Shown here in pieces: positions 8,749 through 16,296 of a stretch of 64,000 nucleotides of DNA (within the stretch, counting starts at the first letter, position 1; each line of letters begins with the position of its first letter). The position numbers and the translations under genes were made by a program. Source of the stretch: an uncultured Rikenellaceae bacterium (GTDB taxonomy: Bacteria > Bacteroidota > Bacteroidia > Bacteroidales > Rikenellaceae). The stretch lies in NCBI GenBank assembly GCA_947038405.1, contig CAMQVY010000004.1:33804-97803 (forward strand), written 5' to 3'. Under the pieces are notes generated by a model. The model ran no database searches. It was not told the DNA's origin and saw only the letters and a list, made by a program, of their open reading frames with translations.

Positions 8749-10133
8749 TATTTATTTTTTATATATTCATCAATAGCCTTTGCCGCCTTACGACCAGCAC
8801 CCATTGCTAATATTACAGTTGCAGCACCAGTAACAACATCGCCACCAGCAAATATTCCTGGGCGAGAAGTTGCTCCTGACTCATCAGCAACCAGACATCC
8901 CCAACGGTTTGCCTCAAGTCCCTGAGTTGTCGATACAATAAGAGGATTAGGTGATGTACCAAGTGCCATTATAACAACGTCACACTCAATATCAAACTCA
9001 GATCCAGCAACAATAATAGGAGAACGACGTCCCGAAGCATCTGGTTCGCCAAGCTCCATTTTAACACATCTTATAGCTTTCACCCAACCATTTTCATCAC
9101 CAATAACTTCAGTAGGATTAGTCAACATTTGAAAGTTAATACCCTCCTCTTTAGCGTGATGTACCTCCTCAACACGTGCAGGAAGTTCAGCCTCCGATCG
9201 TCTATAAACAATATGAGCATCTGCACCAAGACGCTTAGCAGTTCTCACAGCATCCATTGCAACATTACCGCCACCAATCACTACAACTCGATGTCCAACA
9301 TATATAGGCGTGTCATAGTCATCGTCATAAGCCTTCATAAGGTTTGCTCTAGTCAAGAACTCATTCGCCGATACAACACCATTATAGTTCTCACCATTAA
9401 TACCCATAAATTTAGGTAATCCAGCACCAGAACCAACGAAAACAGCTTCATATCCCTCTTCATCCATCAACTCATCAATTGTTACTGTACGTCCAACAAT
9501 AGTATCAGTTTCGATTTCGACACCTAATCTCTTTACGTTCTCTACCTCTTTAGCAACAATTTTATCTTTTGGAAGTCTAAATTCAGGAATACCATACTCT
9601 AATACTCCACCAACTTTATGAAGTGCTTCAAATATCTTTACTCCGTATCCCAACTTAGCAAGGTCACTTGCACACGCTAAACCAGCAGGTCCACTACCAA
9701 CAATAGCGACTTTAGATCCATTATCAGGAGCTTTTTCACACTTAGTTCCACCATTATTTATACTCCAATCACCAACAAATCTCTCTAACTTGCCAATTGC
9801 CACAGGCTCTTTTTTAATACCTATAATACAAGCTCCCTCACACTGCACCTCTTGTGGACAAACACGACCACAAACCGATGGAAGAGAGCTATCTCTTGAT
9901 ATAATAGTCGCAGCTTCAGCAAAGTTACCTTTTGCTACCTCATCTATGAAAGATGGGATATCTATTGAAACTGGGCACATCTCGACACACTTAGGCTTCT
10001 TACAAGTTAAACACCTTGACGCCTCTAATTGTGCCTCTTGAATGTTGTAACCATAACAAACCTCTTCAAAATTTGTTGCTCTAACTTTAGGGTCCTGCTC
10101 TCTAACAGGTACTCTTGGAATTTTATTTGCCAT
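8748..10133 (-). CDS. NADPH-dependent glutamate synthase-type flavoprotein (NfnB/SudA-like large subunit)
   Basis: FAD-containing oxidoreductase of the GltA/SudA/NfnB group; with the adjacent subunit it likely forms an electron-bifurcating NADH-dependent ferredoxin:NADP+ oxidoreductase. The N-terminal region carries the iron-sulfur cysteines (CLTCKKPKCVEMCPVSIDIP near residues 40-59 and CGRVCPQEVQCEGAC near 88-102). Two Rossmann motifs follow: VAIVGSGPAGLACA near 141 and VVVIGGGNVAMDAVRTAKR near 286. The C-terminal GIFAGGDVVTGAATVILAMGAGRKAA binds FAD. Length (461 aa) is standard. The annotation glutamate synthase small chain (GltD-like) is the common automatic alternative, but no large glutamate synthase subunit lies nearby and the companion gene fits Nfn. 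Confidence 0.9.
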   Translation of the reverse strand: MANKIPRVPVREQDPKVRATNFEEVCYGYNIQEAQLEASRCLTCKKPKCVEMCPVSIDIPSFIDEVAKGNFAEAATIISRDSSLPSVCGRVCPQEVQCEGACIIGIKKEPVAIGKLERFVGDWSINNGGTKCEKAPDNGSKVAIVGSGPAGLACASDLAKLGYGVKIFEALHKVGGVLEYGIPEFRLPKDKIVAKEVENVKRLGVEIETDTIVGRTVTIDELMDEEGYEAVFVGSGAGLPKFMGINGENYNGVVSANEFLTRANLMKAYDDDYDTPIYVGHRVVVIGGGNVAMDAVRTAKRLGADAHIVYRRSEAELPARVEEVHHAKEEGINFQMLTNPTEVIGDENGWVKAIRCVKMELGEPDASGRRSPIIVAGSEFDIECDVVIMALGTSPNPLIVSTTQGLEANRWGCLVADESGATSRPGIFAGGDVVTGAATVILAMGAGRKAAKAIDEYIKNK

Positions 10134-10148
10134 CTTTAATCTCTAATT

Positions 10149-11018
10149 CTATTTACCTAACCCAATTTTACACACGTGATCCGCATGCTCATTCGCTTTT
10201 GCCTCAAGGCTTTTATACATACCTTGTCTACGCATCGCCTCATCAAAGTCAACAAGATGTCCATCAAACTCAGGACCATCAACACAAGCAAAAAGAGTCT
10301 TACCACCAACAGTTACTCGACAAGCACCACACATACCCGTTCCATCTACCATCAATGTATTTAAACTAACAATAGTTTTTATGTTATATGCCTTTGTTGT
10401 AAGAGTAACAAATTTCATCATAATCATAGGTCCTATCGCAATAACCTCATCATACATTTTACCTTGGTTATCAATCAAATCATTAATAAGATTGGTAACA
10501 AGTCCATGAAAGCCAACACTACCATCATCAGTAGCGATGTATAAGTTTCCAGCAACAGCTCTCAACTCATCCTCCATTATAATCATTTCACTACTCTTTG
10601 CCCCAACAATAACATCCGCTTGAACTCCATTTTCATGTAGCCATTTCACTTGTGGATATACAGGAGCAGCTCCTACACCTCCAGCAACAAAAAGAATTCT
10701 CTTTTTACGGAGTTCATTAATATCCTCTTTTATAAACTCACTTGGAAGCCCTAGTGGACCAGCAAAAGCATGTAACTCTTCACCCACGTTTAATGCACAT
10801 ATTTTCTTCGTAGATACACCTATAGTCTGTGTTACAATAGTGACACTACCTCTCTCCTTATCATAGTCTGAGATAGTTAAAGGAACTCTTTCACCCTTAT
10901 CTCCTACTCTAACGATTACAAATTGACCTGGTTGAGCAGAACGCGCCACCCTCGGTGCTTCGATCGCCATTTGAAAAATATTTGGCGCAATTTCGCGCTT
11001 CTCTAAAATTTTAAACAT
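10149..11018 (-). CDS. sulfide/dihydroorotate dehydrogenase-like FAD/NAD-binding protein (NfnA/SudB-like)
   Basis: Small subunit of the Nfn-type transhydrogenase. It has a ferredoxin-reductase fold: FAD domain (residues 1-100, with RVPLTISDYD), NAD domain (ILFVAGGVGAAPVYPQ near 112), and a C-terminal [2Fe-2S] cysteine set GTGMCGACRVTVGGKTLFACVDGPEFDGH near 222-250, as in PyrK and SudB. Length is 289 aa. It is 15 bases upstream of the large-subunit gene, on the same strand. The pair moves electrons among NADH, NADPH and ferredoxin, which suits a fermentative anaerobe. A PyrK identity is less likely because no pyrD is adjacent and the tail matches SudB. Confidence 0.9.
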   Translation of the reverse strand: MFKILEKREIAPNIFQMAIEAPRVARSAQPGQFVIVRVGDKGERVPLTISDYDKERGSVTIVTQTIGVSTKKICALNVGEELHAFAGPLGLPSEFIKEDINELRKKRILFVAGGVGAAPVYPQVKWLHENGVQADVIVGAKSSEMIIMEDELRAVAGNLYIATDDGSVGFHGLVTNLINDLIDNQGKMYDEVIAIGPMIMMKFVTLTTKAYNIKTIVSLNTLMVDGTGMCGACRVTVGGKTLFACVDGPEFDGHLVDFDEAMRRQGMYKSLEAKANEHADHVCKIGLGK

Positions 11019-11048
11019 CTTAAATTATATATTGTTATTTTTTTAATA

Positions 11049-12122
11049 TTATTCTATGTATGCAACTGTACGAATCTCTCTGAAAGGTCTTGAAGGATCA
11101 TTCAATATTATGTAAACATTTGCAAAGACTCGTCCTAAATTGTAATGCGCAGCATCTAACTCAACCTCAAATCCAACTACCTCACCTGGTTTTATCACTT
11201 GGTGAGCTCGCAATGTACAATCGACTCCCTTTGCAAGTTGAACATAATAAATTACTAAATCACTAGTCCCCTGATTTTCAAGAGTAAATTCCTGACTCAA
11301 TACATCATCAAAATCAACATCTCCAAAGGACTTAAATGTAGAATCGAACTTCGCTTTTGGAACATTAATACTATCGATCCCGTCAAAATTTGGAGTACCA
11401 ATAGCTGTAATTGATGAGTTAGGTCTCTGCAAAACACCATTAATGTAATACTCTACCATTAATGTTTTTATCCCCCACATAGTCCTATTTTGCAAATCAC
11501 AAGTGATTGTAAATTCACCCTTTCCTTTTGGTTTAACACTATATGTTTCAGTAGTACTACTACTCTTATCCTCCGTATAACTCTTCACCACAACCTCAAG
11601 AGGCTTTGACGATACATTCACATAGGAAATTGCTGTACTCGCAGTAGATCCTTGCTCAACATAACCAACGCTCTTTGTAATCATATCGACTCTCAATCCT
11701 TGATTCCCAATTACAAATGGGTACTCCTCTTCAATTGAGAGTGGTCTTCCATTAACGTAACCCTTTATAACCAAAACATCTCTATTCTTTCGGTTATTAC
11801 TAACAACTATTATATCGTTAACGAATAAACCTGGGCGACCACTAGGATTAAATGTGATTGTAATTTCACCTTTTTCTCCTGGCAAAATAGGTTTTTGAGA
11901 GTATTTAGGTTTCGTACACCCACAGGAAACAGAGATTTTCTCTATCACAAATGGCTTATCCCCTCCATTTACAAAAGCAAACTTATGACTAACAGCTCCA
12001 TCAACTTCATTGATTTCGCCAAAGTCACAAACCATGCTATCAAATTCCATTGTTGATTTACCTTGTTGAGCATACGAGAACGCACTCAAAAAAGTGGCAA
12101 TAAACAGTAATAAATAGTTCAT
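11049..12122 (-). CDS. secreted DUF1573 domain-containing protein
   Basis: Exported protein of unknown function. It starts with a signal peptide (MNYLLLFIATFLSAFSYAQQ, cleavage probably after SYA). The first DUF1573 domain includes MVCDFGEINEVDGAVSHKFAFVNGGDKPFVIEKISVSCGCTKP, with the family's SCGC motif around residues 65-68. A second Ig/MSP-like domain follows (residues about 130-240), and a third near the C-terminus (SFGDVDFDDVLSQEFTLENQGTSDLVIYYVQ). A strong promoter sits 18 bp upstream. The gap to nfnA is 30 bases and I see no promoter or terminator there, so readthrough into the nfn genes is possible. Confidence 0.85.
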   Translation of the reverse strand: MNYLLLFIATFLSAFSYAQQGKSTMEFDSMVCDFGEINEVDGAVSHKFAFVNGGDKPFVIEKISVSCGCTKPKYSQKPILPGEKGEITITFNPSGRPGLFVNDIIVVSNNRKNRDVLVIKGYVNGRPLSIEEEYPFVIGNQGLRVDMITKSVGYVEQGSTASTAISYVNVSSKPLEVVVKSYTEDKSSSTTETYSVKPKGKGEFTITCDLQNRTMWGIKTLMVEYYINGVLQRPNSSITAIGTPNFDGIDSINVPKAKFDSTFKSFGDVDFDDVLSQEFTLENQGTSDLVIYYVQLAKGVDCTLRAHQVIKPGEVVGFEVELDAAHYNLGRVFANVYIILNDPSRPFREIRTVAYIE

Positions 12123-12140
12123 AATATATTAAATTGGCGG

Positions 12141-12185
12141 CAAATTTAGTTAAGAAAACTATGTTTTCAAAGAAGTTTAACGAAA
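12141..12185 (-). promoter_or_regulatory. promoter of the DUF1573 gene with upstream motif CAANGAAGTTTAACGAAA
   Basis: Read on the minus strand: -7 box TAAATTTG (12141-12148), 19-bp spacer, -33 TTG (12168-12170). Directly beyond it, on the plus strand, lies GAAGTTTAACGAAA (12172-12185). The same motif in the same register is found at the response regulator promoter at 36.5 kb. Confidence 0.7.
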
Positions 12186-12235
12186 GTTTTGAACGTTTTA
12201 GTTCATTTTAGGTTACTTTATATTTGAAAAAGTAT

Positions 12236-13201
12236 TTATATTTTTAAACCCATCTCTTCAAACATCAACTTATCTGAATCAATATCACAACCAACAGTAG
12301 TAAGCATATCTCCAACAATAGATGCACTCACACCTGAACGCAACAGTTTAGACATTAAATGATTAATTGCAGCTCTTCCTCCAGCTAATCTAATATGCGC
12401 CTTTGGATTGATAATTTTAAATATTGCAATAGTTCTTAGAATCTCTTCATCCTCTAATGGTGGAGTATTCTCAAGAGTAGTTCCTTTTATCGGATTGAGT
12501 ATATTTAACGGAATAGATAATATATTATTATCTCTCAGAGTGATAGCAAGCTCAACTCTCTGCTCCATGCTCTCACCCATACCAATAATACCACCACTAC
12601 ACACAGCCATACCAAGATCCTGAGCGTCATGTATAGTCTTTAACTTATCTTCAATGGTATGTGTTGTACATAAATCAGGAAAATATGTTGGCGCAGTCTC
12701 TAAATTACAGTGATAACGCCCAACTCCACTCTTTTGTAGCTTTTCTAATTGAGCTCTATTCAACAAGCCCATTGAGGCACATAGCTCAATATCACACTCT
12801 TTCTCAATAGCATTATACAGATCGCAGCATTTATCCACATCAGCATCAGTCATTGTGCGACCACTAGTCACCAAAGAGAATCGTTTAACACCTTTTGATT
12901 TATTATATTTTGCAGCCTCCACAGTCTCCACAGCCCCAAGCAAAGGATATACATCAACATCCGTCTTATGGAATTTAGACTGAGAACACCATTTGCAATC
13001 CTCACTACACCTTCCACTACGTGCATTCAAAATGGAGCACATATCAAAAGTATCTCCATGACTCTTGACCCTAAGTTCATTTGCCAACTGACATAATGAC
13101 TCAAGGGGACTCTCTTTAACAATCTCAACTGCCTCTTCAAAAGATAGCGAATAACCATCTTTAACTCGACCCATAAGGTCTTCAACTCTTTTCATAAACA
13201 A
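12236..13201 (-). CDS. bioB: biotin synthase BioB
   Basis: Radical SAM enzyme that inserts sulfur into dethiobiotin, the last step of biotin synthesis. The N-terminal region has SILNARSGRCSEDCKWCSQS, where CSEDCKWC is the CxxxCxxC [4Fe-4S] motif (about residues 63-70). Later motifs are FSLVTSGR, YHCNLETAPTYFP (with the Cys and Asn of the BioB core), GIIGMGES, and IRLAGGRAA, which carries the Arg that ligates the [2Fe-2S] cluster. Length of 321 aa is normal. Translation may begin at the listed ATG or at the ATG two codons later (13195). Its promoter box is 20 bp upstream. bioD diverges from it. Confidence 0.95.
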   Translation of the reverse strand: MFMKRVEDLMGRVKDGYSLSFEEAVEIVKESPLESLCQLANELRVKSHGDTFDMCSILNARSGRCSEDCKWCSQSKFHKTDVDVYPLLGAVETVEAAKYNKSKGVKRFSLVTSGRTMTDADVDKCCDLYNAIEKECDIELCASMGLLNRAQLEKLQKSGVGRYHCNLETAPTYFPDLCTTHTIEDKLKTIHDAQDLGMAVCSGGIIGMGESMEQRVELAITLRDNNILSIPLNILNPIKGTTLENTPPLEDEEILRTIAIFKIINPKAHIRLAGGRAAINHLMSKLLRSGVSASIVGDMLTTVGCDIDSDKLMFEEMGLKI

Positions 13202-13220
13202 AAAATTTGCGATATATCCA

Positions 13221-13271
13221 CAAAGATACTACTTTTACAAGATAAATAAAGAATTGTTGAAATTATCAACA
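13221..13271 (-). promoter_or_regulatory. bioB promoter and inverted-repeat operator candidate
   Basis: The minus-strand -7 box TATCTTTG occupies 13221-13228. A perfect 6-bp inverted repeat TGTTGA-AATTA-TCAACA lies at 13255-13271, just beyond where the -33 element is expected; no good TTG is seen at that place. A biotin-responsive repressor site is a guess. Confidence 0.45.
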
Positions 13272-13389
13272 TAAACTATTTAATTTTTATTCTCTGCGTG
13301 CAGTAAAACTAGGCTATATATGGCCATTTTAAGTAAGCTAGCCATGATTAGAGAGAGCAAGTATTATAGATCAATATAAAATTAAGAAG

Positions 13390-14046
13390 ATGACTAATTT
13401 AAAAAGAAAATATTTTGTAAGCGGTATAGACACCGATGCAGGAAAGAGTTACGCAACAGGATACATTGCCAAGCTATGGCAAGAGCAGGGAGTTAAGGTT
13501 ATTACTCATAAACTTATCCAAACGGGATGTCCCGAAGGAGAGGTATCTGAGGATATTATCCTTCATAGACAAATTATGAATATGCCTCTACTACCTGAGG
13601 ATTTAGATCACACAACATGTCCACTAAGGTTTACATATCCATGCTCTCCAGATGTTGCGGCGAAAATAGATAACAGAACAATAGATCTATCAATAGCGAC
13701 AGAGACAATTGAAGAGTTAAGTAACAACTATGACGTTGTTCTTATTGAGGGTGCTGGAGGGATTATGGTTCCAATAATAGACTACTACACTATGATTGAC
13801 TACGCAGCCGAACACTCTCTACCAGTCATAATTGTTACAAACCCAAAGTTAGGAAGTATAAACCACACTCTAATGACTCTTAGTGTATGCCAATCAAAGG
13901 GCGTAGAAGTCGATTACCTGGTATACAACAACCATGGCGGAACTTCTGAGCTTATAACCAAAGAGACAGCACTCTTCTTACAGAAGTATATTAATGACTT
14001 TCTACCAAATTGCAAATTTATTGAGATTCCAGAGATTATTTTATAA
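13390..14046 (+). CDS. bioD: dethiobiotin synthase BioD
   Basis: ATP-dependent carboxylation of 7,8-diaminononanoate to dethiobiotin, the step before BioB. The P-loop is GIDTDAGKSYATGYIAKLW (residues 13-31), a variant of the family GTDTxVGKT. The substrate-side motif is LIEGAGGIMVPI near residues 119-130. IVTNPKLGSINHTLMTL and the later NNHGG (nucleotide-base region) also fit. Length of 218 aa is normal. The gene is divergent from bioB; bioA and bioF are not in this window, so the biotin genes are split. Confidence 0.93.
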   Translation: MTNLKRKYFVSGIDTDAGKSYATGYIAKLWQEQGVKVITHKLIQTGCPEGEVSEDIILHRQIMNMPLLPEDLDHTTCPLRFTYPCSPDVAAKIDNRTIDLSIATETIEELSNNYDVVLIEGAGGIMVPIIDYYTMIDYAAEHSLPVIIVTNPKLGSINHTLMTLSVCQSKGVEVDYLVYNNHGGTSELITKETALFLQKYINDFLPNCKFIEIPEIIL

Positions 14047-14139
14047 AAAAAGTTGATTACGTAATTTATTGATTAAGAAATAATTAAAGCAATCATCAAA
14101 AAAAGTTGCAAAGAAAGTTGATTTTTTTCTCAAAAAAAG

Positions 14140-14170
14140 TTGCAGAATAAGAAAACTCTCCCTATCTTTG
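14140..14170 (+). promoter_or_regulatory. promoter of tRNA-Asn copy 1
   Basis: -33 TTG (14140-14142), 20-bp spacer, -7 TATCTTTG (14163-14170). Upstream, the tract AAAAAAAGTTG is repeated (near 14047, 14100 and 14134), giving several TTG boxes in A-rich context. Confidence 0.8.
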
Positions 14171-14214
14171 CATCGCTAAACAGTAGAAACAACGCCGTTA
14201 AGCAACAAATTTAT

Positions 14215-14288
14215 TCCTCAATAGCTCAGTTGGTTAGAGCACCTGACTGTTAATCAGGGGGTCCTAGGTTCAAGTCCTTGTTGAGGAG
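14215..14288 (+). tRNA. tRNA-Asn (anticodon GTT), copy 1
   Basis: Cloverleaf of 74 nt: acceptor TCCTCAA / TTGAGGA, D-arm AGCTCAGTTGGTTAGAGC, anticodon arm CTGACT-GTT-AATCAGG, T-arm GGTTCAAGTCC, discriminator G. CCA is not encoded. Confidence 0.97.
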
Positions 14289-14291
14289 CTT

Positions 14292-14328
14292 AAAAAAAGC
14301 GATAATCTTTCGATTATCGCTTTTTTTA
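14292..14328 (+). terminator. terminator of tRNA-Asn copy 1
   Basis: Stem GCGATAATC / GATTATCGC with a TTTC loop, followed by seven T. Confidence 0.9.
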
Positions 14329-14499
14329 TTTTACAAATACTTTAAACCAAAATATAAGTGGTGGTATTTCACTTATAGTATTGATAATATGCAATAATAC
14401 CCAATACTTAAAATTACTCATATCAAGACTTTGAGATGGTTTCAACAATTCAAGTTAATCATACCACATAAACGCGCCAACAATAAATAACAAAAAAAC

Positions 14500-14530
14500 T
14501 TGCATAATAAAAAAACTCACCTTATCTTTG
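14500..14530 (+). promoter_or_regulatory. promoter of tRNA-Asn copy 2
   Basis: -33 TTG (14500-14502), 20-bp spacer, -7 TATCTTTG (14523-14530). Geometry and downstream leader (CATCGCTAAACAGTA) match copy 1, exactly 360 bp upstream. Confidence 0.8.
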
Positions 14531-14574
14531 CATCGCTAAACAGTAAGAACAACACTATTAAGCAAAAAAAATAT

Positions 14575-14648
14575 TCCTCAATAGCTCAGTTGGTTAGAGC
14601 ACCTGACTGTTAATCAGGGGGTCCTAGGTTCAAGTCCTTGTTGAGGAG
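14575..14648 (+). tRNA. tRNA-Asn (anticodon GTT), copy 2
   Basis: Sequence identical to the copy at 14215-14288, shifted by 360 bp. Together with the duplicated promoter, leader and terminator it shows a whole-unit duplication. Confidence 0.97.
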
Positions 14649-14651
14649 CTT

Positions 14652-14687
14652 AAAAAAAGCGATAATCTTTCGATTGTCGCTTTTTTA
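14652..14687 (+). terminator. terminator of tRNA-Asn copy 2
   Basis: Same stem as copy 1 with one A-to-G change (GCGATAATC / GATTGTCGC), which keeps a G-U pair, followed by six T. Confidence 0.88.
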
Positions 14688-14767
14688 TATTTTAATACAT
14701 CAAAATATATCTTTTCTAAACACCCATAGAAACTAAATAATTATCAAATCATATTAAAACCGAAATG

Positions 14768-15472
14768 TTACAGTCCTAATTCATCAATCATTTTTTTATA
14801 ATTATTAATGAAATATTTTGTCAACTGATACTGCTCCGTCTCCTCATAGGTCGTTAATTCCAATCCGCTCTCCGAGACGCAGTATATATCAGCATCTGGG
14901 TACGCCAACAACAAAGGAGAGTGAGTTGCAATAATAAACTGCGATTTTTTCCCGACTAACGCTTTAATCTCTACTAATAAGTTTAATTGGCTTGTTATTG
15001 ACAGCGCCGACTCTGGCTCATCAAAGATATATAAACCACCTCCAGAGAGTCTATTATGAACTAATGCGATGAAACTCTCTCCATGAGAACGTTGATGAAG
15101 AGACCCACCATAATTATGCGCAGCCTCTAGTCTATCAATTTCACTTGCTACATTATAGAAACTTTCAGCCCTTAGAAAAAAACCATCTATTTCTCGATAT
15201 GGAGATCTAACTAACTTTATGTCATTATATAATTCGGAATAAGAATCAGTTGTTTTAAAATTAAAATTTCGATTCCCCCCTTCTGGATTGAACCCCGAAT
15301 TAATTGCAATGGAATCTACTAATGTGGATTTACCTGAACCATTTTCACCTATAATAAATGTAACACTTTTACGAAATTCCATTTCATACAAATGCTCTAT
15401 TGAAGGTATATTGTATGGATAAATATTTCGCTCTTCATTAGGTCTAATATTTTTGATACTCTTAATATAAAT
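14768..15472 (-). CDS. AAA family ATPase (ABC/SMC-type nucleotide-binding domain), no standard start at the conserved N-terminus
   Basis: Single ABC-like ATPase domain of the small soluble AAA_21 type. Walker A is IGENGSGKSTLVDSIA; the signature-like stretch and Walker B are close to each other in RLSGGGLYIFDEPESALS; SQFIIATHSPLLLAYP is the switch/H-loop. From the first ATG/GTG/TTG-type codon (TTG at 15391) the protein has 207 aa and begins only 12 residues before Walker A. The same frame stays open to 15475 and encodes plausible family sequence (IKSIKNIRPNEERNIYPYNI), but the only initiators there would be ATT codons (15472 or 15466), and a TAG stands directly before. The native start is therefore probably mutated or non-standard. 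The molecular function is unknown. Confidence 0.75.
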   Translation of the reverse strand: MYIKSIKNIRPNEERNIYPYNIPSIEHLYEMEFRKSVTFIIGENGSGKSTLVDSIAINSGFNPEGGNRNFNFKTTDSYSELYNDIKLVRSPYREIDGFFLRAESFYNVASEIDRLEAAHNYGGSLHQRSHGESFIALVHNRLSGGGLYIFDEPESALSITSQLNLLVEIKALVGKKSQFIIATHSPLLLAYPDADIYCVSESGLELTTYEETEQYQLTKYFINNYKKMIDELGL

Positions 15473-15511
15473 ATACTATTACGCTCATTCAAAAGTCATT
15501 ACTCTTAATTT

Positions 15512-15856
15512 TTACAGCAATTTTTCTTTCTTAAGAATCTTTTCGAGAGCAAAAAAATAAGCTAATTGCTCTGCATTAATAGCTTCAATTTCACTTGGGT
15601 CAGTTACTATATTAGGATTAGAAAATGCAGTTTCTTTTAATATAGGCTCTGAACTCTTATCAATATCTTTTATTTCAATTTCGATTATCTCTCCAAGTTC
15701 AATCTCCGAATCTATCCAACGATAGGATATATTTCCATCTAATCCACCTGCTTCAATGTAATAACGACCATTTCTACAATATATCATAACACTCGTCCAG
15801 AACTCCTGAGCGATATTAATAGTTTTTGTACTAAATTTTATTTCAACACCTTTCAT
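15512..15856 (-). CDS. hypothetical protein, paralogue of the neighbouring upstream gene
   Basis: I do not recognise a named family. The protein has 114 aa, no signal peptide and no membrane helix. The first 70 residues look beta-rich, starting MKGVEIKFSTKTINI; the acidic middle (IIEIEIKDIDKSSEP) is followed by a helical tail ending in lysines (FFALEKILKKEKLL). It aligns with the product of the gene just upstream: MKG-x-x-I start, G-[LI]-D near residue 38, a Trp about ten residues later, then L-x-x-x-I-x-[IV] and an acidic helix-capping segment. Its start overlaps the stop of that gene by four bases (ATGA type), so the two are translated together. Confidence 0.7.
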   Translation of the reverse strand: MKGVEIKFSTKTINIAQEFWTSVMIYCRNGRYYIEAGGLDGNISYRWIDSEIELGEIIEIEIKDIDKSSEPILKETAFSNPNIVTDPSEIEAINAEQLAYFFALEKILKKEKLL

Positions 15857-16149
15857 TTCAATAAACCTCTTTCTGTAAGTTCTTTTTTTAATTTCATGTA
15901 TTTTACCAATAACTCCTTTCTGTCAATCAGTTCTGCATCATATGGCGTACTATCTTCAATCTCAGAAGCAATTACCTTAATTTTATCTTTTAAATTAAGG
16001 CCTGTTCGATTCCATTTATTTGATTGAAACACTTCATTATCTATTCCAGATACAGAAATGGAGCCAGAATCAATGGTAATCATTACTAATCCAGCGTTAA
16101 CGCCTACACTAATTTTGTCGTTATTAATATAAATATTAAATCCTTTCAT
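15853..16149 (-). CDS. hypothetical protein, paralogue of the neighbouring downstream gene
   Basis: Unrecognised 98-residue protein starting MKGFNIYINNDKISVGV, with predicted strands in the first 60 residues and a charged C-terminal helix (KELLVKYMKLKKELTERGLLK). The conserved points shared with its neighbour are the MKG start, SGIDN, a Trp at about residue 46, LNLKDKIKVIASEIED and the Lys-rich tail. No transport signal or catalytic motif is visible. The pair lies between an AAA ATPase and gene remnants, in the only accessory-looking stretch of the window. I do not assign a function. Confidence 0.68.
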   Translation of the reverse strand: MKGFNIYINNDKISVGVNAGLVMITIDSGSISVSGIDNEVFQSNKWNRTGLNLKDKIKVIASEIEDSTPYDAELIDRKELLVKYMKLKKELTERGLLK

Positions 16150-16161
16150 GATATTAATTAA

Positions 16162-16296
16162 TTATAATGGACACTTATAACTGGGCCAGTAACCAGAAGC
16201 CATGCATTCCAGATAACAACTAATACAGTCTAGCTTGACTCCATTGTCATATCCACTTGAGACACACTCATTTCTTGGACCACTGCATGACTCTTC
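16162..16296 (-). pseudogene. remnant of a small cysteine-rich protein gene, no start codon
   Basis: An open frame of 44 codons without a suitable start, ending in TAA at 16164-16162. It encodes SCSGPRNECVSSGYDNG followed by DCISCYLECMASGYWPSYKC: six to seven cysteines in a pattern resembling the C-terminal part of Bacteroidales NVEALA-type small secreted peptides. The frame is closed upstream by TAA at 16299-16297. It overlaps, in another frame, the 3' end of the DUF1573-like fragment. The NVEALA comparison is my inference from pattern only. Confidence 0.4.

Noticed and set aside
8748..11018. Glutamate synthase (GltBD) or dihydroorotate dehydrogenase PyrK/PyrD
   Set aside because: No large glutamate synthase subunit or pyrD is adjacent; the pair of genes with these cysteine patterns fits NfnAB/SudAB better.
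13290..13303. Possible tenth copy of the two-hairpin repeat (CTCTGCGTGCAG)
   Set aside because: Only a dozen bases match and the second hairpin is missing.
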